Below, piece after piece: positions 9,140 through 16,772 of a DNA stretch of 64,000 bases. Source of the stretch: a virus. The notes under the pieces were generated by a model. The model was not told the origin of the DNA. It searched no databases and worked only from the letters and a program-made list of their open reading frames with translations. The stretch's first letter is position 1; each line of letters opens with the position of its first letter. The stretch covers positions 1 to 64,000 of IMG/VR virus record IMGVR_UViG_3300002138_000190. One strand, given 5' to 3'. A program made the position numbers and the translations under genes.

Positions 9140-9156
9140 AAATTTAATTATTTTTA

Positions 9157-10068
9157 CTATGCGTTTTCTGCATTTTTCATATCTTCTATGTTTTGTGCTT
9201 TTTGCATTTTTGCCATAGCAATATTAAGATGTTTAAGCATCATTTGCTTTATGCTAGGAAACTTCATGTTTGGGTTTTGATTTTGATATGTGTGGTAAAG
9301 ATTTGTAAGACTCATTATTGCAAGGTTTTTTGTTTGGGCAGTACCTTTTACTCCTGCATTATCTGCTCCAGCTAGAGTAGCTAATTTTATAGCTCTTCCA
9401 TAAGTCTCATTAACTTTTTTAGCTTGACCACCAACACTTCTGTAATTATTTTCTTCATTGACATTATTTATGCCATCGTAATTACCTTCAAAAAACTTAG
9501 GGTCATACATGGAAGCAACACTTTTTTTCCATTCATCTAAAGTTGGAATGCTAGAAAAACTAGTATTTCCTTCTTCCATGTAATCACAACTTTTTTCAGC
9601 TTTCATACATTTCTTCTTTCCTTTACTTGAATTTTTTTTATTTTCTTCTACATGATGATGATTATGATGATGATTTGTATGGTCTTCATCGTCTTCATCG
9701 TCTTCATCGTCTTCATCGTCTTCATCATCTTCGTCATCTTCGTCATCTTCGTCATCTTCAATGTCTTGCATGTCTTCTTCATCATCTTCAATGTCTTCTT
9801 CATCATCTTCAATGTCTTTTACATCTTCATCATCTTTCATTTCATCTTCCATTTCATCTTCATCTTCTGTTGGAATTTCATCACCCATCCAGTTAGGAGC
9901 AGAATTTTCTGGATAGGAATCACCTAGAGTTCTGAATGAGTTTACATCAAAATTGCCTTGGGCAATTGGCCCACCTATAGAATTTGGGGTTATTGGCCCA
10001 CCTAGCACACCTCCGCAAAGTCCAAAATAGCTTTCATTAACTTTTTTCCATTTATCAAAATTTAACAT
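9157..10068 (-). CDS. Acidic internal protein with capsid-targeting-like N-terminus
   Basis: The start is the ATG at 10068, preceded by GGGAGGAATT; a further in-frame ATG at 10080 lies within that ribosome-binding site. 303 residues. The N-terminus MLNFDKWKKVNES has F4, W7 and E12 as in the T4 capsid-targeting peptide. The middle (~70-130) is an Asp/Glu tract with DDE repeats, followed by a His-rich stretch (HHHNHHH) and a Lys-rich segment. The C-terminal ~130 residues are mixed and helical. A packaged, possibly metal- or DNA-buffering internal protein is inferred. Confidence 0.75.
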   Translation of the reverse strand: MLNFDKWKKVNESYFGLCGGVLGGPITPNSIGGPIAQGNFDVNSFRTLGDSYPENSAPNWMGDEIPTEDEDEMEDEMKDDEDVKDIEDDEEDIEDDEEDMQDIEDDEDDEDDEDDEDDEDDEDDEDDEDHTNHHHNHHHVEENKKNSSKGKKKCMKAEKSCDYMEEGNTSFSSIPTLDEWKKSVASMYDPKFFEGNYDGINNVNEENNYRSVGGQAKKVNETYGRAIKLATLAGADNAGVKGTAQTKNLAIMSLTNLYHTYQNQNPNMKFPSIKQMMLKHLNIAMAKMQKAQNIEDMKNAENA

Positions 10069-10101
10069 AATTCCTCCCAAGGGTTATTGTTTATATACTG
10101 T

Positions 10102-10368
10102 TCATTCTTTATTTTTTAAAGCTTTTATTCTTGCTTGTTCGTAAACGCTTCTTCTTAGTATGTTGCTTCGTGTATTTGCCAATGAATTTATATTTACATT
10201 TTGATTTAAAGACATTGGTGTATTGTTAATAGGTAGCTTTGCTGTGTTGTTTTGTTGATTTAAATTTGTATTTTGTATTGGAACAGAAGTTATTCTGGTT
10301 GGTATTGGTGCAGGAGAAAATGGTATTCTTTTATTGCCAGGGCCAGCTTTTTTATTACATCCACACAT
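10102..10368 (-). CDS. Small CGCNK-motif protein
   Basis: 88 residues beginning MCGCNKKAGPGNKR, then Pro/Asn/Gln-rich low-complexity sequence and a basic helical C-terminus (RRSVYEQARIKALKNK). The Cys-Gly-Cys start could bind metal or form a disulfide. Its neighbour at 10378-10563 carries the same CGCNK motif internally. AAGGAG lies just upstream (10374-10379 region on the minus strand). Function unknown. Confidence 0.6.
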   Translation of the reverse strand: MCGCNKKAGPGNKRIPFSPAPIPTRITSVPIQNTNLNQQNNTAKLPINNTPMSLNQNVNINSLANTRSNILRRSVYEQARIKALKNKE

Positions 10369-10377
10369 AATTACTCC

Positions 10378-10563
10378 TTATAGAAATATTTTTCTGTTGT
10401 TTAGTTTATTTATTATATTTTCTTTTTTATTATCAATTTTATTTAATAAAGTTTCATTGTCGATATTTTTGTTACAGCCACATTCATTTTTTGAAATATT
10501 ACGATTTTGATTGATAATATTTTGGTAGTTTGGAAATTTTATTTTTATTATTTTTTTAGACAT
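10378..10563 (-). CDS. Small CGCNK-motif protein 2
   Basis: A 61-residue, Asn/Lys/Ile-rich basic protein with ECGCNKN at residues 27-33, the same motif as the neighbour at 10102-10368 (nine-base gap, same strand). No Shine-Dalgarno is visible, and only 10 bases separate its start from the divergent gene at 10574. Function unknown. Confidence 0.5.
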   Translation of the reverse strand: MSKKIIKIKFPNYQNIINQNRNISKNECGCNKNIDNETLLNKIDNKKENIINKLNNRKIFL

Positions 10564-10573
10564 ATAATTATAT

Positions 10574-12052
10574 ATGGAAACAAAAAAACTAATAGATCAA
10601 GCAATTAAAAAATGCTATGATTACTTGGGAAAAGATAAGTTTCTACATGCTAGAATTATTTCTTCTCAAATAATAAAAATTGATTCTAATTGTCATGATG
10701 CACATATGGTATTGGGGCTATGTTGTTTAAAAGATCAAAATGTTGAAAAGGCAAAAGAATTTTTCTTAAAGTGTTTAGAATGTGAAACTTTAAAAGAATC
10801 TGCATACAATAATCTTTCTATATGTTATTCAAAAATAAAAAAGCATCATGATTCAATAAATTGTATTTGGAATTGTTTAAGTTTAAATTCTACTAAAGAT
10901 TATTATTGGTCACATTTAGCAATGCAATATAAAGAATTAAATTATTTTAGCAAAGCAGATGAATGTTTTGTGAAAGCTTTAGATTTAAATCCAAGTGCAA
11001 TTAATCTTTCAAATTATGCAGCTTTTTTAGGAGATAATGGGGATTATAAAAAAGCAACTTTTTATTTTGAAAAAAGCTTAAAAAAAGATCCAAGTTTTTT
11101 TGGGCCATACATAGATTTATTTCATGTTTATGCATTAAACAATCGTTACTCCCATAAGTTGTGGGATTTTTACGAAAAAAGATTTGATGTTTACAGTCAG
11201 TTGAAATGGGTTAAAGAAAAAAATTTAAAATCTCCTAAAAATATTTTAGAATGTAAAAATAAAAAATGTGTTATTTATTGTGAGCAAGGTATTGGTGATG
11301 GGTTAATGTTTATGCGTTATTTAAAATTAATGCCTTCTTATGTAAAATATGTAATTTCTTGTGAACCTGAAATGAAAAGTATTTTTGAAAAATTAAATGT
11401 AAATGTCATTACAAGCTTAAAGAATAAAAAATTTGATTTTTACATTTCTTTATTAAGTCTTCCTTTTTTATTGAAAAAACCATCTATCCCAAAACCTTTT
11501 TTTCCTATTACTTCTAAAATTAAAAAATTCAATAACAAAATAGGTGTATGTTGGAGTGGTTCCCCTGCTCATGCCTTTGACAAACACAGGTCAATTTATT
11601 TTAAAAAGTTTTATGAAATTTTTAAAAACAAAAACAATTTAGAAATTTTTAGTTTAGTTAAAAATTATTCATGCCGAAAATATGTAGAATCAAATGAAGT
11701 TATTGATTTATCAAGTGGTGCTTTGGAAGAAGATGGATTAATTAACATTGGAAATCACATGAAAGATGTTGAGTCTACAACTAAGATAATTTTAGATAAA
11801 AAAATAAGTTTGGTTATAACTGTTGATACAATGATAGCTCATTTAGCATTAAGCATGGGAATTGAAACTTGGTTGTTGTTGTCTAAAAAATCTGATTGGA
11901 GATGGGGTTTAAAAAATAAAAGTAAGTGGTATGGAAACAATTTAAAAATATTTAGACAGACAAAGTTAGATGAATGGGATGATGTTTTAAATAAAATAGA
12001 GGAATATTTGAGTGAATATTCCTCTATTAAAAAATTAAAAATTAGGACTTAA
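10574..12052 (+). CDS. TPR-glycosyltransferase, paralog of 1030-2391
   Basis: 492 residues. TPR-like helical repeats span ~1-190 with typical A-x-x-F/Y positions (SKADECFVKALDLNPSA). The glycosyltransferase domain spans ~215-480: CEQGIGDG near 237, GVCWSGSPAH, a KHRSI motif, LVITVDTMIAHLA and DWRWG plus FRQ. It differs from its paralog mainly in the TPR region, suggesting different protein substrates or partners for the same chemistry. The start codon is 10 bases from the divergent gene and has no Shine-Dalgarno. Its 3' end overlaps the gene at 12042 by 11 bases. Confidence 0.8.
   Translation: METKKLIDQAIKKCYDYLGKDKFLHARIISSQIIKIDSNCHDAHMVLGLCCLKDQNVEKAKEFFLKCLECETLKESAYNNLSICYSKIKKHHDSINCIWNCLSLNSTKDYYWSHLAMQYKELNYFSKADECFVKALDLNPSAINLSNYAAFLGDNGDYKKATFYFEKSLKKDPSFFGPYIDLFHVYALNNRYSHKLWDFYEKRFDVYSQLKWVKEKNLKSPKNILECKNKKCVIYCEQGIGDGLMFMRYLKLMPSYVKYVISCEPEMKSIFEKLNVNVITSLKNKKFDFYISLLSLPFLLKKPSIPKPFFPITSKIKKFNNKIGVCWSGSPAHAFDKHRSIYFKKFYEIFKNKNNLEIFSLVKNYSCRKYVESNEVIDLSSGALEEDGLINIGNHMKDVESTTKIILDKKISLVITVDTMIAHLALSMGIETWLLLSKKSDWRWGLKNKSKWYGNNLKIFRQTKLDEWDDVLNKIEEYLSEYSSIKKLKIRT
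11995..12028 (-). terminator. Terminator hairpin inside the opposing gene's 3' end
   Basis: A perfect 14-base-pair stem: AATAGAGGAATATT (11995-12008) with its complement at 12015-12028 and a six-base loop. On the minus strand it is followed by TTTATTT, so it suits the gene ending at 12042. It lies wholly within the coding end of the TPR-glycosyltransferase. Confidence 0.65.
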
Positions 12053-12332
12053 CTTTTTTAGTCTTTGAAACAACCTTTTCTTTTGGCAAAATAATATCAG
12101 CAGAACGATTGTATTCATTTGCTCTAGCATTACAAGCTGAAACAATTGCTTGAGTTGTAGCAAACAAGGTACAATCACTACCAATTCGTCTTAGTTTAGT
12201 GGCTGCAAAGCCATTTAACAAAGCGGTTGCTTCGTAATATGTCTTGCCCTTAACTATTTTTTTGCCAACCTTAAATGTTACAGGGGAACGATTTGAGGTT
12301 GCAGTACTGCCAGTCTTACAAACAATAGCCAT
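12042..12332 (-). CDS. Small basic protein of unknown function
   Basis: 96 residues, with a strong AAGGAG seven to eight bases before the ATG at 12332, suggesting high expression. The sequence is beta-rich with Lys clusters at the C-terminus (VVSKTKKVKS) and two Cys. It could be a head decoration or DNA-associated virion protein, but no family is recognised. Confidence 0.65.
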   Translation of the reverse strand: MAIVCKTGSTATSNRSPVTFKVGKKIVKGKTYYEATALLNGFAATKLRRIGSDCTLFATTQAIVSACNARANEYNRSADIILPKEKVVSKTKKVKS

Positions 12333-12377
12333 TTTAGATACTCCTTAAAAGAAACTGTTAATTTATTATAACCATTT

Positions 12378-12920
12378 TTAAGTTTTTAAAAAATTATAAA
12401 CAGATAAATTTATTAATTTTCTTCTGTTTGCATTGCAATTAAACATTGGCATTAATATTTTTTTACTAAAAGGTCTTGTTCTTTTTTCTGAGTATAAATC
12501 AAATGCATTTAAATATTTATTTTTAAAATTAAGCAACTTAATTTTTCTAATATTAAAAATTTTATAAATTTTTTCAAGAAATATATCAAAGTATTGGTGG
12601 GCTTTGTTAATTTCATTTTCTTTTGTGAATTTTATTAGAAAATTTAAGCTATAGTGGTTGAAAAAAATATTTTTGAATTCATTAGACAACAATGACATAT
12701 TTATAATTAATAATTGCTTGTCTTTTTTAGACTTTAATAAAAGTGGCTTAAACGAAACCACTAGAGTATTTTTTGACTTTAATTTGTGATTTGTACAAAA
12801 TATACATTTTTTAAAATTGTTATTGTGCCATGTTTCGCAAACAGGACATAAATGTTTTGAAAATTTACTTAAATTTTCTAATTCTAATATTTCAGGAGTT
12901 AAAATTGTTTTTTCTTGCAT
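12378..12920 (-). CDS. Zinc-knuckle protein of unknown function
   Basis: 180 residues. CPVC (25-28) and CIFC (39-42) form a rubredoxin-like zinc knuckle pair near the N-terminus, followed by a long basic, helical region ending in an R-R-K-rich segment. This arrangement suggests nucleic-acid or protein binding. It lies 45 bases upstream of the gene at 12332 on the same strand and is divergent from 12960. Confidence 0.6.
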   Translation of the reverse strand: MQEKTILTPEILELENLSKFSKHLCPVCETWHNNNFKKCIFCTNHKLKSKNTLVVSFKPLLLKSKKDKQLLIINMSLLSNEFKNIFFNHYSLNFLIKFTKENEINKAHQYFDIFLEKIYKIFNIRKIKLLNFKNKYLNAFDLYSEKRTRPFSKKILMPMFNCNANRRKLINLSVYNFLKT

Positions 12921-12959
12921 ACATATATTAAATTATTGTTCTGTTTTAATAGAGGGTAA

Positions 12960-13199
12960 ATGCTAAATTTTTTAGATTGGGCAAAACAAGAAAGTCTTAA
13001 TTTGCCAATATTTTCAGAAGATAAGCGAAATTATGGTAAATGCACCTATCCAGCTAACACTAAGCAATTAGATGTACAGTATCCACCTTCGTATTTAGCA
13101 GTACATAATCCTGATATTTTAGCAAAAATGAATCAGGGAGATTGTAAAAGCACAGGACATAAAAGAAAAAGAAATAGAAAAAGAAAAGGAAAAAAATAA
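12960..13199 (+). CDS. Internal-type protein with targeting-like N-terminus and basic tail
   Basis: 79 residues. The N-terminus MLNFLDWAKQES has F4, W7 and E11. A middle YPANTKQLDVQYPPSY segment is shared with the next gene. The last 12 residues are nearly all Lys/Arg (KRKRNRKRKGKK), typical of DNA-contacting internal proteins. GAGGG precedes the start. The stop and the next start overlap by one base (TAATG). A packaged DNA-binding protein is inferred. Confidence 0.75.
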   Translation: MLNFLDWAKQESLNLPIFSEDKRNYGKCTYPANTKQLDVQYPPSYLAVHNPDILAKMNQGDCKSTGHKRKRNRKRKGKK

Positions 13200-13447
13200 T
13201 GTTGAATTTTAATGATTGGGTTAAAGAAAATTACAATGAAGATAACTTCAAAGAAAATGCTACAAAAAGAGCAGGAACAAAATCTTGGGCATATCCTACT
13301 GGTTATATAAGAAGTCAATATCCAAGTAACTATTTCCCACCATATTCTGCAACAGCAGCATACAATATGAAGGATAAAACTCAGGCTAGTGTTGATTCTG
13401 AAATAGGCAAAGTAAGTTACAAAAACTTTAATTCTACTGAAGCTTAA
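13199..13447 (+). CDS. Internal-type protein, paralog of preceding gene
   Basis: 82 residues beginning MLNFNDWVKENYNE (F4, W7, E10). Its AYPTGYIRSQYPSNYFPPYS segment aligns with the preceding protein, so the pair arose by duplication; the basic tail is absent and is replaced by a Ser/Thr/Lys-mixed end. It is translationally coupled to the upstream gene and ends before a bidirectional terminator. Confidence 0.75.
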   Translation: MLNFNDWVKENYNEDNFKENATKRAGTKSWAYPTGYIRSQYPSNYFPPYSATAAYNMKDKTQASVDSEIGKVSYKNFNSTEA

Positions 13448-13461
13448 TTAAAATTTATTTG

Positions 13462-13496
13462 AAAAATCCCTGCTTTACAGTAGGGATTTTTTATTT
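13462..13496. terminator. Bidirectional rho-independent terminator
   Basis: AAAAATCCCT (13462-13471) pairs perfectly with AGGGATTTTT (13482-13491) around a 10-base loop and sits between convergent genes ending at 13447 and 13500. Both flanks supply U-tracts. Confidence 0.85.
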
Positions 13497-13499
13497 ACG

Positions 13500-13880
13500 C
13501 TATATCATATCTTCCCAATTATTTTCTTCATCATCATCATCATCTTCGTCATCTTCATCGTCTAAATGTTCTACAATTGTTTTTTTAAGTCTCATTTTGT
13601 AATCATATTCTACAATACTGAAGTTTTTCTTTTTCTTAATATCACAAGTTTCCCAATATCCCCATTGCAAGTCGTTTTGAGGGTTTTGCACAAGCAATCC
13701 CAATTTAGCATATTTTAAAATAATTTTCTCAACTATGATTTCTTTTATTTTTAATTCTTTGGACATTCCTGTTACCGATCTAAATTTCCATTTCTTATCT
13801 CTGGTTAGAGATTTAAAAATTTTTTCTTCTATTTCGCCTTCTTTTGTTCCTTTGGGGAAAATATCATACCAGTTTTTCAT
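13500..13880 (-). CDS. Probable winged-helix protein with acidic tail
   Basis: 126 residues. Residues ~18-75 read as a winged-helix pattern: helix (EEKIFKSLTR), a SVTGMSKELKI turn, a helix (EIIVEKIILKYAKLGLL) and a wing ending WGYW. The C-terminus is an Asp/Glu run. It starts MKNWYDIF, which only loosely resembles the targeting-like peptide seen nearby. It could be a small regulator or DNA-binding internal protein; function not established. Confidence 0.55.
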   Translation of the reverse strand: MKNWYDIFPKGTKEGEIEEKIFKSLTRDKKWKFRSVTGMSKELKIKEIIVEKIILKYAKLGLLVQNPQNDLQWGYWETCDIKKKKNFSIVEYDYKMRLKKTIVEHLDDEDDEDDDDDEENNWEDMI

Positions 13881-13912
13881 AAATTATTCTCCAATAGTAT
13901 CTATTATATCAT

Positions 13913-14407
13913 ATGAACAGAAGACCAAAAATTCAAAAATTGAGTAAAACAGACAAAATGCTTTTAAATAAGCAGCAAAAAGAAAACGCTTTCAAAGGAT
14001 CTGGAATATATGTTTTTGAAAACAACATAAATGCTGATCTGATGTTGCCAAAGGCAACATTGGGCAATCAGAAAATTATCCCTCCAAAGGGGAAATTTAG
14101 AGGGGATTCTTTCTTTTTATCTATGGTTAAAACTAATACCTTGAGGCTAATTGAAGTCATTCAGTCTGAAGAAGATGTTTTGAAAATTGCAAATGAAAGT
14201 ATAAATAAAGAAGGAGACAATATGAACAATAAGCTTTTATTAGATCAACCAGCAATAATTACAGACAAGGGAACAGTAGAACATGTTCAAGTTGTAAGTA
14301 TTCCCAATAGTAAAAATGAAAATTTAAACATTGGAGAAAAAGAAGAAAATAAAAATATTCTTTTGGTTGAAGATCCTATTGGAAGTATTGAATTAATTAA
14401 TGATTAA
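13913..14407 (+). CDS. Hypothetical protein
   Basis: 164 residues with a Lys/Arg-rich start (MNRRPKIQKLSKTDK), a beta-rich middle and an acidic C-terminus. No family is recognised. The start is divergent from 13880 with 32 bases between and has no Shine-Dalgarno. It ends by overlapping the Nudix gene by 11 bases. Confidence 0.55.
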   Translation: MNRRPKIQKLSKTDKMLLNKQQKENAFKGSGIYVFENNINADLMLPKATLGNQKIIPPKGKFRGDSFFLSMVKTNTLRLIEVIQSEEDVLKIANESINKEGDNMNNKLLLDQPAIITDKGTVEHVQVVSIPNSKNENLNIGEKEENKNILLVEDPIGSIELIND

Positions 14408-14804
14408 AATTGTGATTTTTAATATTAATAAAACTATTTATAAACTTCCTGTAAAATGGAAGTTTATTTTTTAATCTATTATGTAAATTATACTCTTTGC
14501 AATTTTCAAATTTTACCCATTTATACTTTACATGTTCATTGCTTAGTTCACAATCAAAAATTTCATCAATCAAACATATAAATGTAGTAAAATTTTTATC
14601 ATTGTTTAAATCAGGAAATTTACCGATACATTTTTTTTTATCAGCACTAAACTTAGTTTCTTCAAAAGTTTCTCTGTGTGCATTTTCCCAAGGGGATTCA
14701 TCATTTTCTTTTTTACCACCAGGAATACTCCAAATTCCTTTTGCATCTTTTAAAATTAAAAAGTTAACTCCGTCTGTTAGTAAAATACCAGCTGCTTTTC
14801 TCAA
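14397..14804 (-). CDS. Nudix hydrolase
   Basis: 135 residues. The Nudix box is G30-x5-E36-x7-R44-E45-T-F-E48-E49, preceded by WSIPGG. The Gly normally near the end of the box is Lys51. Nudix enzymes hydrolyse nucleoside diphosphates linked to another group, such as NAD, capped RNA, oxidised dNTPs or nucleotide sugars; the substrate cannot be told here. A nucleotide-sugar role would fit the glycosyltransferases in the window, but that is inference. The start overlaps the upstream gene's stop by four bases (ATGA). Confidence 0.85.
   Translation of the reverse strand: MRKAAGILLTDGVNFLILKDAKGIWSIPGGKKENDESPWENAHRETFEETKFSADKKKCIGKFPDLNNDKNFTTFICLIDEIFDCELSNEHVKYKWVKFENCKEYNLHNRLKNKLPFYRKFINSFINIKNHNFNH
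14440..14472 (+). terminator. Terminator inside the opposing Nudix gene
   Basis: ATAAACTTCC (14440-14449) pairs with GGAAGTTTAT (14458-14467), followed by TTTTT. It is 33 bases past the stop of the plus-strand gene at 14407 and lies within the Nudix coding sequence. Confidence 0.7.
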
Positions 14805-15367
14805 GTTTTTGGGCCTCTCTTTAAGTTTATTCCTTTTAATTTTTCTTTGCTTTTATCAGGTTCGTGTTTTAAATTAGTTATCATTTTTTTAAGTTCTGAA
14901 GCAATTCCTGCTGCATTTTCTTCACCTTCATATTTTTCACTTTTTGTAACATGAACTGTTTTTTTATCTTTGTTGTAATATCCTTTGCTAATAACAAACA
15001 TTTTAAGTTTTTCATTAAAGCTAACAATTCCAGCCCAACCACCGTCATCCCAATTTCTTGCACTTACCAATACTCTTAAAGGCTTCTCAGAAAAAACCAT
15101 TTTTACATGGAAATCTGCTTTTTTTAGTGCTGCACTTACATAACCAAGTACAATTTTGGCATAGTTTGACAATGATTCATCTTTGGTGGTTCTGTAATTA
15201 ATCTCTACACTATATCTTGTATTTTGTGCAGATTCATTTACCGTATTGTTTTTAAAATAATCTAAACAGATATTGGAAAAATCTAAAATTTTTATTTGTG
15301 AAAATTCTTGAGCGTTTTCTAAAAATGTTTTTAGGTCTTCAAATTTGTATTCATTAAAACTTTTCAT
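14801..15367 (-). CDS. Unknown protein with targeting-like N-terminus
   Basis: I start at ATG 15367; an in-frame TTG at 15385 adds six residues. 188 residues beginning MKSFNEYKFEDLKTFLEN (F4, Y7, E10), close to the T4 internal-protein signal. The rest is a mixed alpha/beta domain (an RNWDDGGWAGIVSF core) with a Lys-rich tail. Possibly a packaged protein. It is coupled to the Nudix gene downstream. Confidence 0.65.
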   Translation of the reverse strand: MKSFNEYKFEDLKTFLENAQEFSQIKILDFSNICLDYFKNNTVNESAQNTRYSVEINYRTTKDESLSNYAKIVLGYVSAALKKADFHVKMVFSEKPLRVLVSARNWDDGGWAGIVSFNEKLKMFVISKGYYNKDKKTVHVTKSEKYEGEENAAGIASELKKMITNLKHEPDKSKEKLKGINLKRGPKT

Positions 15368-15432
15368 ATTGTATTTATTTTTCAATCATCAAAATATCAT
15401 AACTTAAATAAATATTTAATAAAGGAGATAAT

Positions 15433-15879
15433 ATGGGTGACTTAAGTTTAGGACAATCTGATGTAAGTGTGGTAATTTCAGATACATCGTTAGCTGGAAA
15501 TATTGCTGTTTTAACCAATACAGATGGTGGCTATGGATTAACTACATATGAAGGAAGTAGAGGGCAAAAAACTTCTGCTAGTAGTATTCCTGTCGTTATA
15601 TCATCTGATCAAGCAGTTCAAACAACTATTGTAAGTGGGCAAGCTACAATAGGTACAGTAGCAACTCAACTAACATCAAATACTTTAAAACAAGGAGTAA
15701 TTATAAAAGCTTCAAATGCTAATACAGGAATTTTGTATTTAGGTGCAAGTGGAGTAACCACAGGAAGTGGTTTTGAATTAAGTGGGGGTGAAACTATAAC
15801 TGTACCAGTTAATAACACAAATATACTTTATGTTATTGCATCTTCTGCGAATCAAGTAGTTTCATTTATAGGAAATTAA
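15433..15879 (+). CDS. Virion structural protein, related to the left-edge protein
   Basis: 148 residues behind a strong AAAGGAGATAAT. Beginning MGDLSLGQSD, it is Ser/Thr/Val-rich, with two or three short beta repeats (IPVVISSDQAV, TIVSGQATIGTV) and a C-terminal jelly-roll-like region (GFELSGGETITVPV). It resembles the repeat protein at 1-722 in composition. Likely a decoration or fibre component; not assigned further. Confidence 0.65.
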   Translation: MGDLSLGQSDVSVVISDTSLAGNIAVLTNTDGGYGLTTYEGSRGQKTSASSIPVVISSDQAVQTTIVSGQATIGTVATQLTSNTLKQGVIIKASNANTGILYLGASGVTTGSGFELSGGETITVPVNNTNILYVIASSANQVVSFIGN

Positions 15880-16496
15880 TTTAATTTTTTAATTAAAAAT
15901 GGATGTTTTTCTTTTGCATTGTTAAATTTATCGTTATTGGGTTTATCTTTTCTGCCTTTTACATGTTTAATGCTAAATGGACTGTCATCCATTGCTTTGT
16001 TGTGTTTTTCGTTATCAGGCTTATCTTTTCTACCTTTTAAATGTTTAATGCTAAATGGACTTCCGTCAAAAGCTTTATTGTGCATGTCGTTATTATTGTT
16101 TTTTTGAGTTGGTTTTAAATGTTTGATACTGAATGGATTTCCATCACCACCTTTGTTGTGTGCATCATTGTTTGGTTTTGTTCTACTGCCTTTTAAATGA
16201 GTTATCTTAAAAGGCTTTTTTTCTCCTGATTTATTGTGTATTTCATTATTATTGCTTGGTTGATTTGGTTTTAAATGATTTATCTTAAAGGGATTTTTTT
16301 CACCGATATTGTTCCATAACCTATCATCTTTGCTAATATATATAATTGCATCAGCTGAACCAGGTATAAAATAAGCTGGTGGTAGCAAGCAAAGGCCAGC
16401 ATATCCACAAGGATAAAGTAATGTTTTGCCAGCTGTTCTACTTGCACCTTCTAGAAAATTGTGCTAATCATTAATTAGCCAATTTTTAAATCCCAT
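15876..16496 (-). pseudogene. Tandem-repeat protein with in-frame amber codon
   Basis: An ATG at 16496 (one base after the upstream stop) opens MGFKNWLIND and then hits TAG at 16464-16466 (codon 11). The same frame continues without interruption as HNFLEGASRTAGKTLLYP through a hydrophobic stretch into six repeats of ~28 residues (PFSIKHLKGRKDKPNN types) to the stop at 15876. The repeats are intact and basic, so the coding frame is clearly maintained. The first 10 residues resemble the targeting-like peptide. Options: amber readthrough or suppression, internal TTG start at 16388, recent mutation, or sequence error. TAG ends other genes here (for example 20513, 41185, 42034), so global reassignment is unlikely. 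Confidence 0.65.
15891..16320. repeat. Six in-frame repeats of ~84 bases
   Basis: The minus strand encodes six ~28-residue units containing a PF-x-I-x-H-L-K core and an N-N/D-x-H-N-K spacer. The last units are most alike, suggesting recent expansion at that end. Confidence 0.75.
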
Positions 16497-16497
16497 T

Positions 16498-16737
16498 TTA
16501 CTTTTTCAAATCTTTTAACATGTGATTAGCCGTATTAGTTGCATCTTCTTTATCGTCTGCATAATAATCAGCTTTTTCTCCAATATGTTTTCCATCTTTA
16601 AAAAACTTTACTATAAATTCATCATCATCTTTATAAATTTTTGCTGTATTGTTTCCAAGTTTAATTGTATCGATTAATCTTGCATCTTCTAAAACAATAC
16701 TTTCTCTTGATTCAAAATATTCTCTAAATGTTTTCAT
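16498..16737 (-). CDS. Small internal-type protein, best match to T4 targeting peptide
   Basis: 79 residues beginning MKTFREYFESRE, nearly superimposable on T4 internal protein III's MKTYQEFIAE: K2, T3, aromatic 4 and aromatic 7. IVLED at 14-18 is a possible gp21-type cleavage site. The remaining ~60 residues form a compact beta-beta-alpha domain (TAKIYKDDDEFIVKFF). It lies one base upstream of the amber-containing gene. Confidence 0.75.
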   Translation of the reverse strand: MKTFREYFESRESIVLEDARLIDTIKLGNNTAKIYKDDDEFIVKFFKDGKHIGEKADYYADDKEDATNTANHMLKDLKK

Positions 16738-16772
16738 TATCTACCTTTTTAAAATATTGACCTTATTTAAAA

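Noticed and set aside
9627-9927. Plus-strand HRLHRL and IVFIVF low-complexity frames
   Set aside because: They arise from the GAT/GAC/GAA repeat of the minus-strand acidic protein, whose frame has a start, ribosome-binding site and targeting-like N-terminus.
15876-16496. Global reassignment of TAG to a sense codon
   Set aside because: TAG is the stop of other genes (20513, 41185, 42034), and read-through of these yields only short tails or antisense peptide, so only a local effect is considered.
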